The notes: a model not told the origin generated them from the sequence alone. Numbered from the stretch's first letter, positions 19,991-31,668 are shown. The stretch is DNA of 64,000 bases from Actinernus sp. WN-2022 (GCA_030867875.1 JAOWCC010000912.1:43598-107597), one strand, 5' to 3'. Numbers and translations: made by a program.

Positions 19991-21890
19991 TCAACTAGGA
20001 GACCATATACAATGTACATGTACTTTCCTTACCATTGAAAACTTGAACGAGCTTCATGTGAGTCCAGACTTTGGCCTGATGAGTGATGTAATATTTGACT
20101 TGATCATGAACTCAAGGCACTTTTAGTTGACCACAGGACTGACAGCTCTACCTAGAAGCTCTGTTTATTTATACAATACAAAAGCTTTTGGTAAGCAACT
20201 AAAGGCCTGGGAAGAAATATAATAAGAAATACAATGTACAACTGGAGCTTTCTTAATATTTATAAAGCAGCTTCGATATTTTAACACGCATGCACTGATG
20301 CAGTCGGAGCCATGCAGTCACTCGAGGAGCATTTTGACAGTCCCATTTTCTGATCTAAAGAATCGTTCGTAATTAAGATTACAAACCGGCTATTTCTTCG
20401 ACAGAATGAGAAGTATTAGCGAACTGATGAACTGAATTACAATGAAAGCTTTGTGAGATAATTTGTACACGACATGAACTACATGTAGACACGTTGCAGT
20501 ATGAATGCTTACCTTCGGCTTCGGCCTTCCCAGCTTCACAGCGGTTCTTCACCGATTTATCCACAAATTAGTTGATGTCTCTCAGTAGCAGCAGTTACTC
20601 TAGTCTTTCTAGCAATATAATCTAGTTATAAATGCTGATTTGAAGATATGAAGGCTGATTTGTTGGTCTTCTCGCCTGGATCTGTTCACTGTGAAACCGA
20701 CAATAATTTTGAAATACAAGTTTCAGCCAATCAGGAATCAAGTTACTATCCGGGACTTCAAATATCGATCAATTGTTCGAGCACAGGGAGCCCAAGCTCT
20801 TTTTAGTCTGACAGTAGGGTTTAAAATGCACCCAAATTCGATAAAACTGCATACAGACGCAGCCAAGAGACAGATAGACGTCAGGTAAGTTTTATTCATT
20901 TTATTACAGTATGTTTATCGAAAAGCTAGATTTAAAAATTCCCATACAAACTTATAAAATAGCCATAAACAGTGCTTGGGCTACCTGTGATTCGGATGGC
21001 GAGGCTAATGAAATTTCATTGTACTCTACAGTTTATTTATCTAATTTTAATAATACCAAACGTAACCCACCAACTGCGAAGAAGCATTAGGACGCACATT
21101 TTCCCAGTGGCTTTCCAGTACTTTTGAACGGTCACGCAATATTTGCATGATGTATTTTGTGCACGTATTTATTTAATGTACTGTTTAAGCGCCGATCAAA
21201 CGAGTATGTGAGCGCATGGGAACATGAGAGTTTTAAAAATATTTTATTGATATTTTCATGATACATTGGTATATTTGTCCCTGTGTCCCCCCCCCCCCCC
21301 CCCGAGAGTTGCTCAAGAACACGAGAGTTGCTCAATTACGCTCTCGCTTGACCGCCAACTCTCGCCAAATTTGACAATCGCGAGTTACGTCAACTTCTTG
21401 TGACCCTCGTCAACCTCATTTTACCGAGTTGTGAAGGCATTTCAATTAGCCGCAATGCACGACGGTGTTCCCTCGTGGCTTTGGATCCCTGTAGCTGGCC
21501 CCCCATGCAGGTGGTTGAAGGCACCGCGAGTTCCGTTGGAAAATTAAGTCTGGTTATACCGGCGCCTCGACATCCGCTTGGTATCAGACAAAAATATAAA
21601 CGTACAAGTCGGTATATCATGAGCCGTGGTCTAGAGGATTTTTCCGCGCTGTTTTGACTTGTTTCAAAGTCTTAAAATGTTTCAAACATATAATATACCA
21701 AACAAAGCGATTTTCAATTTTCTACGCAGTTATTAGCATATCAGTCCGTGATCCGTGAAGTTTGGGTTGAACAAATTTTGCGCTTACGCTGGATCGGACA
21801 GCATTAAATATATTTCCCATGTGCCTTAGTAAGCTCTTAAAGCATAGTCCATGCAGTCTTATTAATCTAAACAATGAATGTGTTACGCAT
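19991..21890. other. Non-coding interior of element A
   Basis: No accepted gene. It has a long C-run at about 21288-21303 and several short open frames (for example 20691-20888 and 21400-21657) with no recognisable domain. Confidence 0.3.
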
Positions 21891-21904
21891 ATATTCCTGT
21901 TAAT

Positions 21905-22900
21905 TTGCCTTATTTTTGCCCATACAAATTCCATCTACTGCCCATATCCTTGCCATATCATGGGGATCGTGTCAGCTATTATCGTCTCTGCCCATATAAT
22001 TCCCATACATATGGGTTTAATATGGGATCAGTGATACGAGCAATGAAACATTTGTCCATGCATCCCCCATATTATGTTTCCCACGTGTATCCCAGATGCT
22101 GGGAAAGGTATGGGTTCATGTCTGTGTGGTCTCTGTGTGTCTTCATTCTGCCCATCCAAATCCCATCTACTGCCCATATCTTTGCCATATCATGGGTTGT
22201 TACAGTCTCTGCCCATATAATTCCCATGTATATGGGTTTCATATGGGATCTACGCGAATAAAGAACCATTTTAGCCCATGCATCCCCCATATACTTCCCA
22301 TGTATTTACCAGATGATGGGAATAGTATGGGCCTCTACCTATGTGTGCCATGTTTCGCCCATACAAATTCCACCTTGTACCCATATCTGTGCCATATCAT
22401 GGGAACCGTATGGGTTGTTACAGTCTCTGCCCATATAATTCCCATGTATATGGGTTTCATATGGGATCTACGTGAATAAAGAACCATTTTAGCCCATGCA
22501 TCCCCCATATACTTCCCATGTATTTACCAGATGATGGGAATAGTATGGGCCTCTACCTATGCGTGCCATGTTTCGCCCATACAAATTCCACTTTGTACCC
22601 ATATCTGTGCCATATCATGGGAACCGTATGGCTATTATCATGTCTGCCCATACAGTTCCCATACATATGGGTTTCATATGGGATCTGTTTCCCATATGCT
22701 TTCCATATATGGGTTTCATATGGGATGTGCTGCCCATGTATTTTCCATATGATATCATTTTAAACCCTTACTTTTCCCATGTATGGTTTCTGAATGGTAG
22801 GTAAACCCATATTTATCCCATGTAACAAAAACTCAAACCCATATAGTTCCCATACCAGACCCATGTACATCCCATGTCATACCCATATGAATCCCATATG
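21905..22900. repeat. Right subterminal zone of element A with four tandem units of about 218 bp
   Basis: Units begin at about 21915, 22141, 22356 and 22574 with GCCCATACAAATTCCA-type sequence and run through CATATCATGG, GCCCATATAATTCCCAT and GGGTTTCATATGGGATC. The second and third are nearly identical (period 218). The last 130 bp hold single CCATATG/CATGGG words pointing into the element. Confidence 0.8.
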
Positions 22901-22918
22901 TTTGGTTTGGTAAGGGAT

Positions 22919-23192
22919 GCGATGATTGTTGTTAACGAACAACAGGTCAATTGCCGTGGATGAGTTCTCGGATATTCTCGTAGGCTTGTCAATAAGCTGT
23001 ACTAAGTTATGTTGATTTGTAAGTCTAACGAGCTTCTGTTTCAATGGCCTTGATGAGTCAGTATTTGAAGTCAAAAAATTAACATTGAAATCACCAAGTA
23101 ATATTATCTCAGCTTGTGATGGGAGTAATGATAAAGCGGTGTTGAGATCATTAAGAAAACCGTCCAGTGTTTTGTCTGGGGCTCTGTATATT
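22919..23192 (-). pseudogene. CR1/L2-like LINE, middle part of the endonuclease
   Basis: The minus strand reads IYRAPDKTLDGF, then an ILLGDFNVN motif (catalytic Asp/Asn of an APE-type endonuclease), KLVRLTNQHNLVQLIDKPTR and STAIDLLFVNNNHRI. The two ends meet the insertion sites of elements B and A. Joined to its neighbours it forms one continuous endonuclease. Confidence 0.85.
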
Positions 23193-23212
23193 AGGCCTAC
23201 TCTGGGATCTAA

Positions 23213-23460
23213 ACTCGCAGCGAGTTAAGGCGAGGTTGTGCGAGTTAAGGCGAGTTAAGGCGATTTAAGGAAAAATACTTAAATTTGTATGTGGCGAGTT
23301 AAGGCGAGTTAAGGCGATTTAAGGCAGTATAAGGAAAAATACTTAAATTTGTATGTGGCGAGTTAGTGTGGGTTAAGGGTGTTTAGGGAAACTCCTTACA
23401 CTATTTAGTGTATGTGGTGAGCTAAGGTGAGTTAAGGCAGGTTTAGGAAATTCAACACTG
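23213..23460 (+). repeat. Left array of GCGAGTTAAGG repeats in element B
   Basis: Units of about 10-11 bp (GCGAGTTAAGG, GCGATTTAAGG). A 60-bp higher unit with AAAAATACTTAAATTTGTATGT occurs twice. Confidence 0.85.
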
Positions 23461-25341
23461 CCATAATAATATAAAAATTGCAATTATAATTAATATATAC
23501 ATGAAATACAGATCCAATTAAATAATTATTAAACTTATATGGTAAGTCAGTATAGTCGTTATAAATAAATACCCTATACAGCATCAATTTAGAAAAGCTG
23601 TCTGGTTAATTCTGCATTCCCCAACACAATCTATTGTTTTACACCATTGCCATATTGGTCTCCAAATCATAAATACATGTACAATTCATTTGTGTTAGGG
23701 AATACAGAAATGATATATGACCTAGCCAACAATTTTCTGTAACATCTACAAAAACATCTGCAAAACACTTCTGCAAACATATACATCTGTATTCATCCCA
23801 TGTATATATCTACATATTTATGAATATATATTAACTTTTATATGAATTATAAAATTAAGGGTAAGTCAGAAAAATATCCTTGTCATTTATCTGTCAGACA
23901 ATTGAGTGGTTAATATTGAAATAGTCAGTCGATATTTATTATTGATTAATAGACATACACCTATCCTACTTGTGCACACTGCATGGCTACCTGCATGCAC
24001 ATACATTCTAATGACATATACTAGTAAATATATATGTGCATACATAATACACAATATATAACACATACTCAGAGAATACATAACTGTGTTCATCATTCAA
24101 TCCATGCAGCCATCCATAATCATCCAATTCCACCAATCAAGCCATACATATATACAACATTAACAACACACATGCACAAACTTAACACATTTATTCAAAA
24201 TGATGGCTCAGTTAAAGAACTATCAGTGACTCAACTCACTCACATGCTAATAATAAAGAAGCACACCTTTAGCTTTAAAGGAAATGACAAATCAATAGCT
24301 CAACAATTATTTTAATTAAAATAGCTTTGACATTGCATGACAGTTTGGTTTCAACAAGCATAGGTAATTGTTATAGAATCATGAAACAGATTACGTAATT
24401 TCAAAGCAAAATAACAAATAAAATAACAGCTGCTTGTGATTCACATTTTTTAACCAATTAACTTCAACTAACTTTCATTCACAATCATTAATTCCATGTA
24501 TAAAATTGTAAAAAAATTCTTAACATTTGCATATTTGTGGACCATACAAAAACATAGTTTTGCATGTTCTGGTGTTGCCCAGAGGCCAGATTAAGTGTCC
24601 CCTCTTCCCTCTACTATTTTATGCAGATTAGCTAGGTTATATTGTTACGTGTATATTGACTAACGTTAACCTTTCTTCCGAAACGTTTATATGAGAACAA
24701 ACAATTTTATCGCTTCCTACTTCGATAGCAGCCATCTTGGATCCGGGCAATCAATAATCAATCAAACTCCAATCAATATAAAATCGATAATTAGATCTGA
24801 CAGCTTCGTGTATTCAAGATGGCGGGTGAACGTGAAGCGCGTGTTGGTAGCACGTACATGCTTGGTTTTGGTTTTATACGAAAAGGAACAGAAAATTTGC
24901 ATCATTTCTGGTAAGTAAGCAATTTAAAGAAACATTATTTTGATTAGCATCAATTAGTTTACTCGGGGATTTTAGCAAACAATGGATTTGGCTCGACGAT
25001 ATATGATATGTTTATAAAAACTTAAACATTTAAACCGAAAAGTTATTGCTGATCTTTGGTCAGTAGCAATAAACTTGAACTTATTTCCCGAGTGACGTGA
25101 CCACAATTGAACAGTGCGAAAATAAATGTTGATTTTGACACGAGAAGATAACCAAGTCGTTTTATTTATTTATTTTTATTATAGTCCTTGCAAATAATCA
25201 TCCAATCAGATGTGTGTATTAGGGCCACGTGCAAGCCCAATATAGTTCCCCCAAGCTGTTTATATTATTGTGTTTATTGATTGGATGATAATATTTGTTC
25301 GTTATGCATTAGTCAATAATATAATTACCTCCTCACCCCAG
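23461..25341. other. AT-rich interior of element B
   Basis: No gene is recognised; short open frames only. Confidence 0.3.
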
Positions 25342-25468
25342 GCGGTATATACTTCATGGTAGTGTTTCGTTCCATATAGTCTCCCTGCATAATACTGTAA
25401 AACAGTAGAGAAAATAATTATGCAGGGAGCTATATGGAACGAAACACCACCATGAAGTATATACCCCC
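25342..25468. mobile_element. Foldback MITE inside element B
   Basis: GGCGGTATATACTTCATGGT at the left pairs with its inverse at the right, with arms of about 50 bp continuing through GTGTTTCGTTCCATATAG and CTCCCTGCATAAT. Confidence 0.65.
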
Positions 25469-26104
25469 CAGGCCTTGGATTAGTGGGGCATAGCAAAGAC
25501 ATTGCCGGTTGTGAGGGACAAGTTTCTACTTTAGGACCAATGTAACACCCTGGGGTGTTGAGTATCATCTATGTTTTATCATCTCTGCCCCTCAGTACTG
25601 GGGCTCAAAATTGTATGATAGTATGTGTTCAAGGCATTTTACAGCAAAAGTAGGGATTTTCTTCATATAAACACCCTGGTGGGCAAGGGCTAAAACATAT
25701 TTTGCCAGGTTCAAAATCCAAGTCCCACTAATCTGTAGCCTGGGGAAGGTGGGGATTTACATTGACTGGTGCATAAAAATAAAAAAAACTTTTATAAATA
25801 TTAGGCTCAACCTTCTGCCCCGCCATCTCTATACTTAAACATTTTGCCATACTGGACTCAGATAAATCCAATAGTTGGACATCATAAAACAATTAGGTGT
25901 TACTACATTTGTGACAAAGTGTACGTTGACTTCAGCCACAGACTACAGTACTAGTGTATTTTTGACACGTGTGAACACAAATCACATGTATCAACATCTT
26001 TGTAGACATGAATTTCAGTGAATGGGGCTCAAATTGTAAGTCATGTTTAGTGATTATCATTTTTAGCTTTGCCAATGAAGGCAATTTAAGGAAAACTTGG
26101 GGGG

Positions 26105-26385
26105 TGGGGGACTTTGCGAGTTAGGGCGGGTTAAGGCGATTTAGGGTGGGTTAAGGCGATTTAAGGAGAATGTCCATTTTCTGGCTTTGTGAGTTAGGGT
26201 GGGTTAAGGTGGGTTAAGGCGATTTAGGGTGGGTTAAGGTGATTTAAGGAAAATTTCCATTTTCTGGCTTTGCGAGTTAGGGCGGGTTAAGGCGAGTTAG
26301 GGCGGGTTAAGGCGATTTAAGGAAATTTCCATTTTTTGGCTTTGCGAGTTAGGGCGAGTTAAGGCGAGTTAAGGCGAGTTTAGAT
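26105..26385 (+). repeat. Right array of GAGTTAGGGCGGGTTAAGG repeats in element B
   Basis: 10-bp units alternate GAGTTAGGGC, GGGTTAAGGC and GATTTAGGGT. A higher unit of about 65 bp with TTTCCATTTTCTGGCTTTG occurs three to four times. It contains many TTAGGG words. Confidence 0.85.
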
Positions 26386-26399
26386 CCCAGAGTAGGCCT

Positions 26400-27061
26400 T
26401 ATATTGTGAATATAATGAGTTTCTTTGCTTTAGGACGAGTAATCTCAACTACGCATGACTCAATGTTAGTGTTCTGTAAGTCACTTCTTGATCGATAGGG
26501 AATGCCATCTCTAACAAAAGCGAGCGTACCTCCACCAGGTTTTCCATTCCTATCCTGTCTGGTAACTGTATAACCAGGGACATAAATTTCGTTATCAAGA
26601 ATGTTCGGGTGAAGCCACGTTTCAGACATTGTGAGTACGTCAAAGGGCTTCTCTTTCAATAAAAGTCGCACAGAATCCATCTTGTTGATGATACTTCGGA
26701 CGTTCAGATGACCGACTTTAAGACCGCGCGTAGTAGGAAAGTCAGCAACTGACGATCCGTTAGTAGATGGGCCAGGGTTAGGAGATACATCGTTAGACAG
26801 ACAGATTAATAAGATCGCCAAGCAAGATTTCTGAACCAGGCGGCATCCACATAGCAGTAGTGTTGAGGTAGATCTCATTGTAGTCTTTTTGGGGTGAGTT
26901 GAGGGAACAGAGCCATAGGTGTTTGGACGAGAGACTTTACAACCGGCATAGAAAATTTGACAGTCATTGGGCCTGGAACTGTTGGAGTGCTTCAGGTTTG
27001 AGAAACACAGGTACAAGACGAGGATGAGTAACACGTGGCGCAAAGCACTTCCAGTCATCAT
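26400..27061 (-). pseudogene. CR1/L2-like LINE, 5' part: N-terminal leader and start of endonuclease
   Basis: The ORF starts at ATG 27061 with a hydrophobic leader (HVLLILVLYLCF). It continues through the SNDVSPNPGP motif common before the endonuclease in this LINE group, then the APE-type endonuclease (LKVGHLNVRSIINKMDSVR, LTMSETWL with the catalytic Glu, GGGTLAFVRDGI). It runs into element B at KKLIIFTI. The three fragments together span about 3.1 kb of LINE. Confidence 0.88.
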
Positions 27062-27560
27062 GCTGTCACTCTGCTGACGTTGTTATAGTAGCCGTTGTAA
27101 TTTACAGCGCGCGCCACAAGGACGGTCATGTGGAAAATATTTGTTTACCAAAACCTCTAGATCTTCATCAAAAGCAGACCACTTTCTAAGTCATCGAGCG
27201 CGCGTGAGAGAAATTGGCAGCTAAAAAAGGATGCAAGAAAGACACAAAACGACACTAAAAATGCCGTAGCGATGCTGGCTACGTTTTATGTTGAAAAGTA
27301 GCTTCCCGAAGAGAAGACGACAATATGTCTATATAACAAATCGCTTGATGACTGTCCCCTAGCACGCTTGGCACAATTGATACTAAAATCGATCACTTTG
27401 CTATATTTTCTAAAGTTTCTAACGTATATTTTTTGTGGGAGGATGAAGACCGATGACCAAAACAAAATCCGATGATTTGAACTACCGTAAACATCTTGAT
27501 GACGTCACAGTTACGTCATGTATCCATTTATAATAGGTTTCTCGATGTTTTTAATTACCT
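27062..27560. other. 5' flank of the LINE, non-coding
   Basis: Possible LINE 5' UTR near 27062-27120. I see no gene or structured RNA. Confidence 0.3.
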
Positions 27561-28063
27561 TCAAAAACTCATGAATAATTAATGAGCATTTTGTCCAATC
27601 AGATGAAGCAAATCAGTCACGTGCAGGCTCCTTTATACCTGATAAAATCTCATCATTCTAAAAGGCCCGCGGAGGGATTTGAATTCTGTCCCAGAGGGAA
27701 ACGGGGTTAATGATTGAGACAATGGAATTTCTATTGATGTTTCAGCTTTCTCACTGAATTGCTAATTAGGATGAACGTTTAAAATAAAGAATATTAATGA
27801 ACATGAAATTTTATATAAAGTTTCATCCTAATTAAGAATTCACTGATAAAGACCCAAAGATAGCAAAAAGTACACGGAACATAAGGTACCTAGATAATAA
27901 ATTTTGCACTAAATTTACTAATATCAGCAGACTACCGAGATACACAGATAATATTTTTTAAATGAAGTTATCCAACTATCATTACTTGTTTACCGAGCCA
28001 CTGTTTAGTTACAATTATTAAACCAAACTCAAAGCCGTAAAATTATAAAAACGTGCATTAAGC

Positions 28064-28192
28064 TTACATATTTTGTGCCGGAGTCAAAAATTTAGAGTCT
28101 ACCGTCATGTCAGTCACATCGCTTTCCAAGTCTTGAACTTTATCGAGGTAAACCACGACACCAAATCCTTCAAGTGCAGATTCTTCTTGCAT
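28064..28192 (-). CDS. Small conserved ORF, duplication copy 1 (42 residues)
   Basis: ATG 28192 to TAA 28064. Residues read LEGFGVVVYLDKVQDLESD, then VTDMT, and end TPAQNM. The frame is also open upstream (KRR before the Met), so it could be a terminal exon rather than a whole gene. In the second copy the frame survives despite a 3-bp length change at the N-terminus, which suggests the peptide was coding at or after duplication. I do not recognise the protein. Confidence 0.35.
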   Translation of the reverse strand: MQEESALEGFGVVVYLDKVQDLESDVTDMTVDSKFLTPAQNM

Positions 28193-28936
28193 TGCGAAAC
28201 GCCGCTTCAAACAACATAGTATGGTAATTTCTTCATGTCATTCCCTTGAGATGTTCGTAATTGCAGGCGGTGATTACTCGAATATTTTGCATGGCGTTGT
28301 GAATACAAAGGTTCAATGGTTCATTAAGTAACCATTCCCTTGAGATGTGCATCTTTCTTTCATTGCATTCTTAAAGCGTTTTTGAAGCCGTTTAAAACAC
28401 TCACAGCACGTGTTTTATCAAGTCTAAAAATTGATAAAACACTGCTGTTCGTGTTTTAAACAGTACTTCAAAAACTCATGAATAATTAATGAGCATTTTG
28501 TCCAATCAGATGAAGCAAATCAGTCACGTGCATGCCCCTTTATACCTGATAAAATCTCATCATTCTAAAAGGCCCGCGGAGGGATTTGATTTTGGTACCA
28601 GGGGAATATGGGGCACAAAGGTATTACAAAAGAATGCAAATTAGGATGAAGACTTTATATCAAGAATACTAATGAACATGAAATTTTATATAAAGTTTCA
28701 TCCTAATTAAGAATTCACTGATAAAGACCCAAAGATAGCAAAAAGTACACGGAACATAAGGTACCTAGATCGTAAATTTTGCACTAAATTTACTAATATC
28801 AGCAGACTACCGAGATACACATAATATTTTTAAAATGAAGTTATCCAACTACCATTACTTGTTTACCGAGCCACTGTTTAGTTCCAATTATTAAACCAAA
28901 CTAAAAGCCGTAAAATAATAAAACCGTGCATTAAAC

Positions 28937-29062
28937 TTACATATTTTGTGCCGGAGTCAACAATTTAGAGTCTGCCGTCATGTCAGTCACATCGCTTTCC
29001 AAGTCTTGAACTTTATCGAGGTAAACCACAACACCAAATCCTTCAAGTACAGGTTCTTGCAT
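28937..29062 (-). CDS. Small conserved ORF, duplication copy 2 (41 residues)
   Basis: The same peptide as 28064-28192, one residue shorter near the start, with Val to Ala and Phe to Leu replacements and a silent GTC/GTT change. Start, stop and frame are kept. It may be a last exon, ending TPAQNM. Confidence 0.35.
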   Translation of the reverse strand: MQEPVLEGFGVVVYLDKVQDLESDVTDMTADSKLLTPAQNM

Positions 29063-29310
29063 GCGAAACGCCGCTTCAAACAACATAGTATGGTAATTTC
29101 TTCATGGGTGATTACTAGAATATTTTGCATGGCGTTGTGAATACAAAGGTTCAATGGTTCATTAAGTAACCATTCCCTTGAGATGTGCGTCTTTCTTTCA
29201 TTGCATTCTTGAAGCGTTTTTGAAGCCGTTTAAAACACTCACAGCACGTGTTTTATCAAGTCTAAAAATTGATAAAACACTGCTGTTCGTGTTTTAAACA
29301 GTACTTTAAC

Positions 29311-29982
29311 ATCAACATGATTTCCCATCATGTTGACAACAAATAGTTCGATTGGTTAAGAGGGAGAAAAGTTATTAAATTTTGAATTTTGGTAATATTC
29401 CCGCCAAAATGGAAATATTCAATACAGAATCTTTATAAAATAACTTCTTCATTCATCTTTTAACGTTTAAAATATTTGTTTACGACAATCTAGCAATCAA
29501 AAGAGTAAATCGGTACCCACAACCGTATGTTTTTAGAATTTTCAATTTTTGAGAGGAAATACTTTAAAAAGAGGGTACGTCATTATTATGTCATATATTT
29601 TTTAAAACGTCTTTTAAAAATAACTATTCGAGTATTTCTGGGTTTTAAAGACGAAATGTACTTACTGCACACTGAATAGCTGCAATATGGTCTTTCTTAT
29701 GTTTCTTCAATTTAGAATGCATGAGTGATGTCAGACCCATGACGTCAGAAAATGTGACGTCACAGGAATCTTCAGTTCTTAATAACTCAGAATATATATT
29801 TATCGTAGAGACTTTAAAATTGCGGCAATCAAAAACACATATTTATATATGTTGTTGTGATTACATGCTTTATTTCAAACGTATAGGTAACGCAGAATTT
29901 GACCTTAAAAGGAGTCGGTCGTTATGACGTCACAATAACGTCAATATACAAACTTGTTTGATCCTAAAGACGTTATTTCATT
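29311..29982. other. Non-coding stretch
   Basis: AT-rich; repeated TGACGTCA words occur near 29735-29945. No gene seen. Confidence 0.3.
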
Positions 29983-29986
29983 TTAA

Positions 29987-30925
29987 AGGAACAGTGCCAT
30001 GCTCAGTGCCCATGCGCGAATGTTTGAATTTTGGTTGGGTTGTCCAGAAATCAAAAGATGGGGAGAGATTTGATACGCGAAAGAAATCCTCTTCCATCGG
30101 CTTCGCCTAAGTTTCATTTGACCTTATACCTATTTAGAACAGTAATTTAGTTTTGTATCCTAGGATTTATGATGTTATTTCGTTCGTGTCTATAATTTTT
30201 GCGAGTATTTTTGACTCTGAATTCAGTGCCCTTGGATGGTTCGTCGAGCGGAGGAATTAATGGCTACAGAAGAGAACTTCTGTCTCCTGGTAGTTTCATC
30301 CAGAGCATTGAGAGGGGTGCAATGGACGGCCTAGGAAACGTGGAGACAGTAAGAATGTAGGGGAGACATTTACTCTGCTTGTAAGACGCTGAATGTTCGC
30401 GTGTATTTATTGCAGTGCCAACACGGCCTTCGCTCGGTACAGTTCGAGCTCGCTATTTAGCAAAATCGAACTATTTTCTTCCCCAATGTTGTAGTGGAAG
30501 TGTTCTTATATTTGTTCAACAACTATTCTAAAAATCACAAAGCCCCAAAGCTATGAAGTCAGAACATTAGTTTCCGAAACTGCAGTAGAATGCAATATTA
30601 TAATTCCCACAGAAGTTGTTGTTTGTTTATGTCAGTCGGCATTGTCGAGTGGATTCCTGAACTATTATCCCATACATGCAGATCTTCGAAGCACTTATGT
30701 CTTGGTCCAGTGGGGAGTTTATACGATTCTAAATCCTGAACTTCTCAACTCAGATGAAAATCACAAAACTATAAACTCTAGATTTCGTGCTAGCGAAAAT
30801 TCCAAAGGTCGTTCCAGATCAGTTGAGTTTTGACGCGATGTGACATAATAGCGTGATTTTTCATTGTCTTTGACATTAATCAACAATCACGTGTTACGCG
30901 TGCGCATTACCGTGGCACTGTTCCT
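29987..30925. mobile_element. Element F: TTAA-flanked non-autonomous transposon
   Basis: The ends AGGAACAGTGCCA are inverted (29987 and 30925), flanked by TTAA at 29983-29986 and 30926-30929. TTAA duplications fit piggyBac, Kolobok or Sola3. 939 bp; a 63-codon frame at 30642-30833 has no recognisable domain. Confidence 0.7.
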
Positions 30926-31054
30926 TTAATATTAACATACGCAAATTTCGTTAAATTTGACAGCGAATTAAACAAAATGTGCTGGTTTATATATTTTTGG
31001 CTCGCTTCGTAGTGATCGATATTGAGGTAACTTATGCCATGCGTGTCGAGAATC

Positions 31055-31142
31055 AGTGAGTTTTGTTTCCCCGATATCCTCGATGTTCTCCTGGACTCCG
31101 TCTCGGTGAACATCGAGGATCTCGGGGAAACAAAACTCACTG
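31055..31142. mobile_element. Foldback MITE
   Basis: AGTGAGTTTTGTTTCCCCGA pairs with TCTCGGGGAAACAAAACTCACT-type sequence. The arms of about 34 bp continue through ATCCTCGATGTTC. Confidence 0.6.
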
Positions 31143-31452
31143 TTTCCCTCGGGGCCAGTCATTAAGTGTTTAATAGTTACCAGTTGTTTGAACAAAATCG
31201 TTCGACTAGATTTGAAGTAATGGCACAAAATGTCAAAAAAGTGGGGTTGACTTACGTCACAAACGTCATTAGTATGTGTGATCGAGTCAGGATTTTGACC
31301 AGCTATCAGTTGTATCAATAAATTGCGTGCTGTTTGTGAAAATTCGAGCAGAATCGGGCAAACATCTTTAAAGTTATGAGAATTTGTTTAAATTTGCAAT
31401 GTGGCTTCGGAGTTTCGATCGAGACATCTTAAATAAATTTGGTGATTTTGGT

Positions 31453-31668
31453 GATCTTCCAGCCTCCTCCGCAGGCATCTCTAATTTTTGAAGAAATCAG
31501 ATTATGGGCTCCCTGTGGCAGGTGAAGGTAACCCAATTTTTAAAATCTGATTTCTACGAAAACCCCAGTCCTCCTCTTCTCTCCCCGAGTCACAGGTAAG
31601 CCAATTCACGATTTTTAAAATTAGATTTCTTCGATAATTAGAGATGCCTGCGGAGGAGGCTAGTGATC
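31453..31668. mobile_element. Foldback MITE
   Basis: GCCTCCTCCGCAGGCATCTC at the left and its inverse at the right. The inner arms with AAATCTGATTTCT also pair. 216 bp. Confidence 0.65.

Larger units (their letters stand above)
12540..22916. mobile_element. Element A: 10.4-kb non-autonomous DNA transposon inside the LINE
   Basis: The ends CCCTTACCAA and TTGGTAAGGG are inverted. The flanking LINE reads ...GACTAT on the left and ATGCGATG on the right, so removing the element with one copy of AT restores the LINE endonuclease frame exactly. Both ends carry hundreds of bp of inward-facing (T/C)ATGGG words, like the subterminal transposase-binding repeats of CACTA/EnSpm (CMC) elements. There is no ORF with a recognisable transposase. 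The superfamily is uncertain: a 2-bp AT duplication would also fit ISL2EU, while the subterminal repeats suggest CMC. It contains nested elements (14190-14993, 15000-16010, 19489-19615, 19791-19990). Confidence 0.8.
23193..26399. mobile_element. Element B: 3.2-kb DNA transposon with 26-bp perfect ends
   Basis: The ends AGGCCTACTCTGGGATCTAA (26 bp, perfect) are inverted and flanked by direct TATATT (23187-23192 and 26400-26405). Removing the element plus one TATATT restores the LINE frame. Both ends carry GAGTTAAGG/GGGTTAAGG arrays in the same orientation. There is no transposase ORF. The 6-bp duplication fits superfamilies such as IS3EU, Dada or a hAT6-like type; I cannot decide which. A foldback MITE (25342-25468) is nested inside. 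Confidence 0.85.
27561..29310. repeat. Tandem duplication of about 0.9 kb (copies 27561-28467 and 28468-29310)
   Basis: The junction offset is 907 bp at TCAAAAACTCATGAATAATT. The copies stay collinear to CACTGCTGTTCGTGTTTTAA, where the offset is 839 because the second copy lacks about 60 bp (between TTCTTCATG and GGTGATTAC). Each copy ends in a hairpin GTGTTTTATCA...TGATAAAACAC. Each contains one short minus-strand ORF. Confidence 0.85.

Noticed and set aside
21400..21657. Overlapping 76-85-codon frames on both strands
   Set aside because: Mutual shadows with no domain; no support as a gene.
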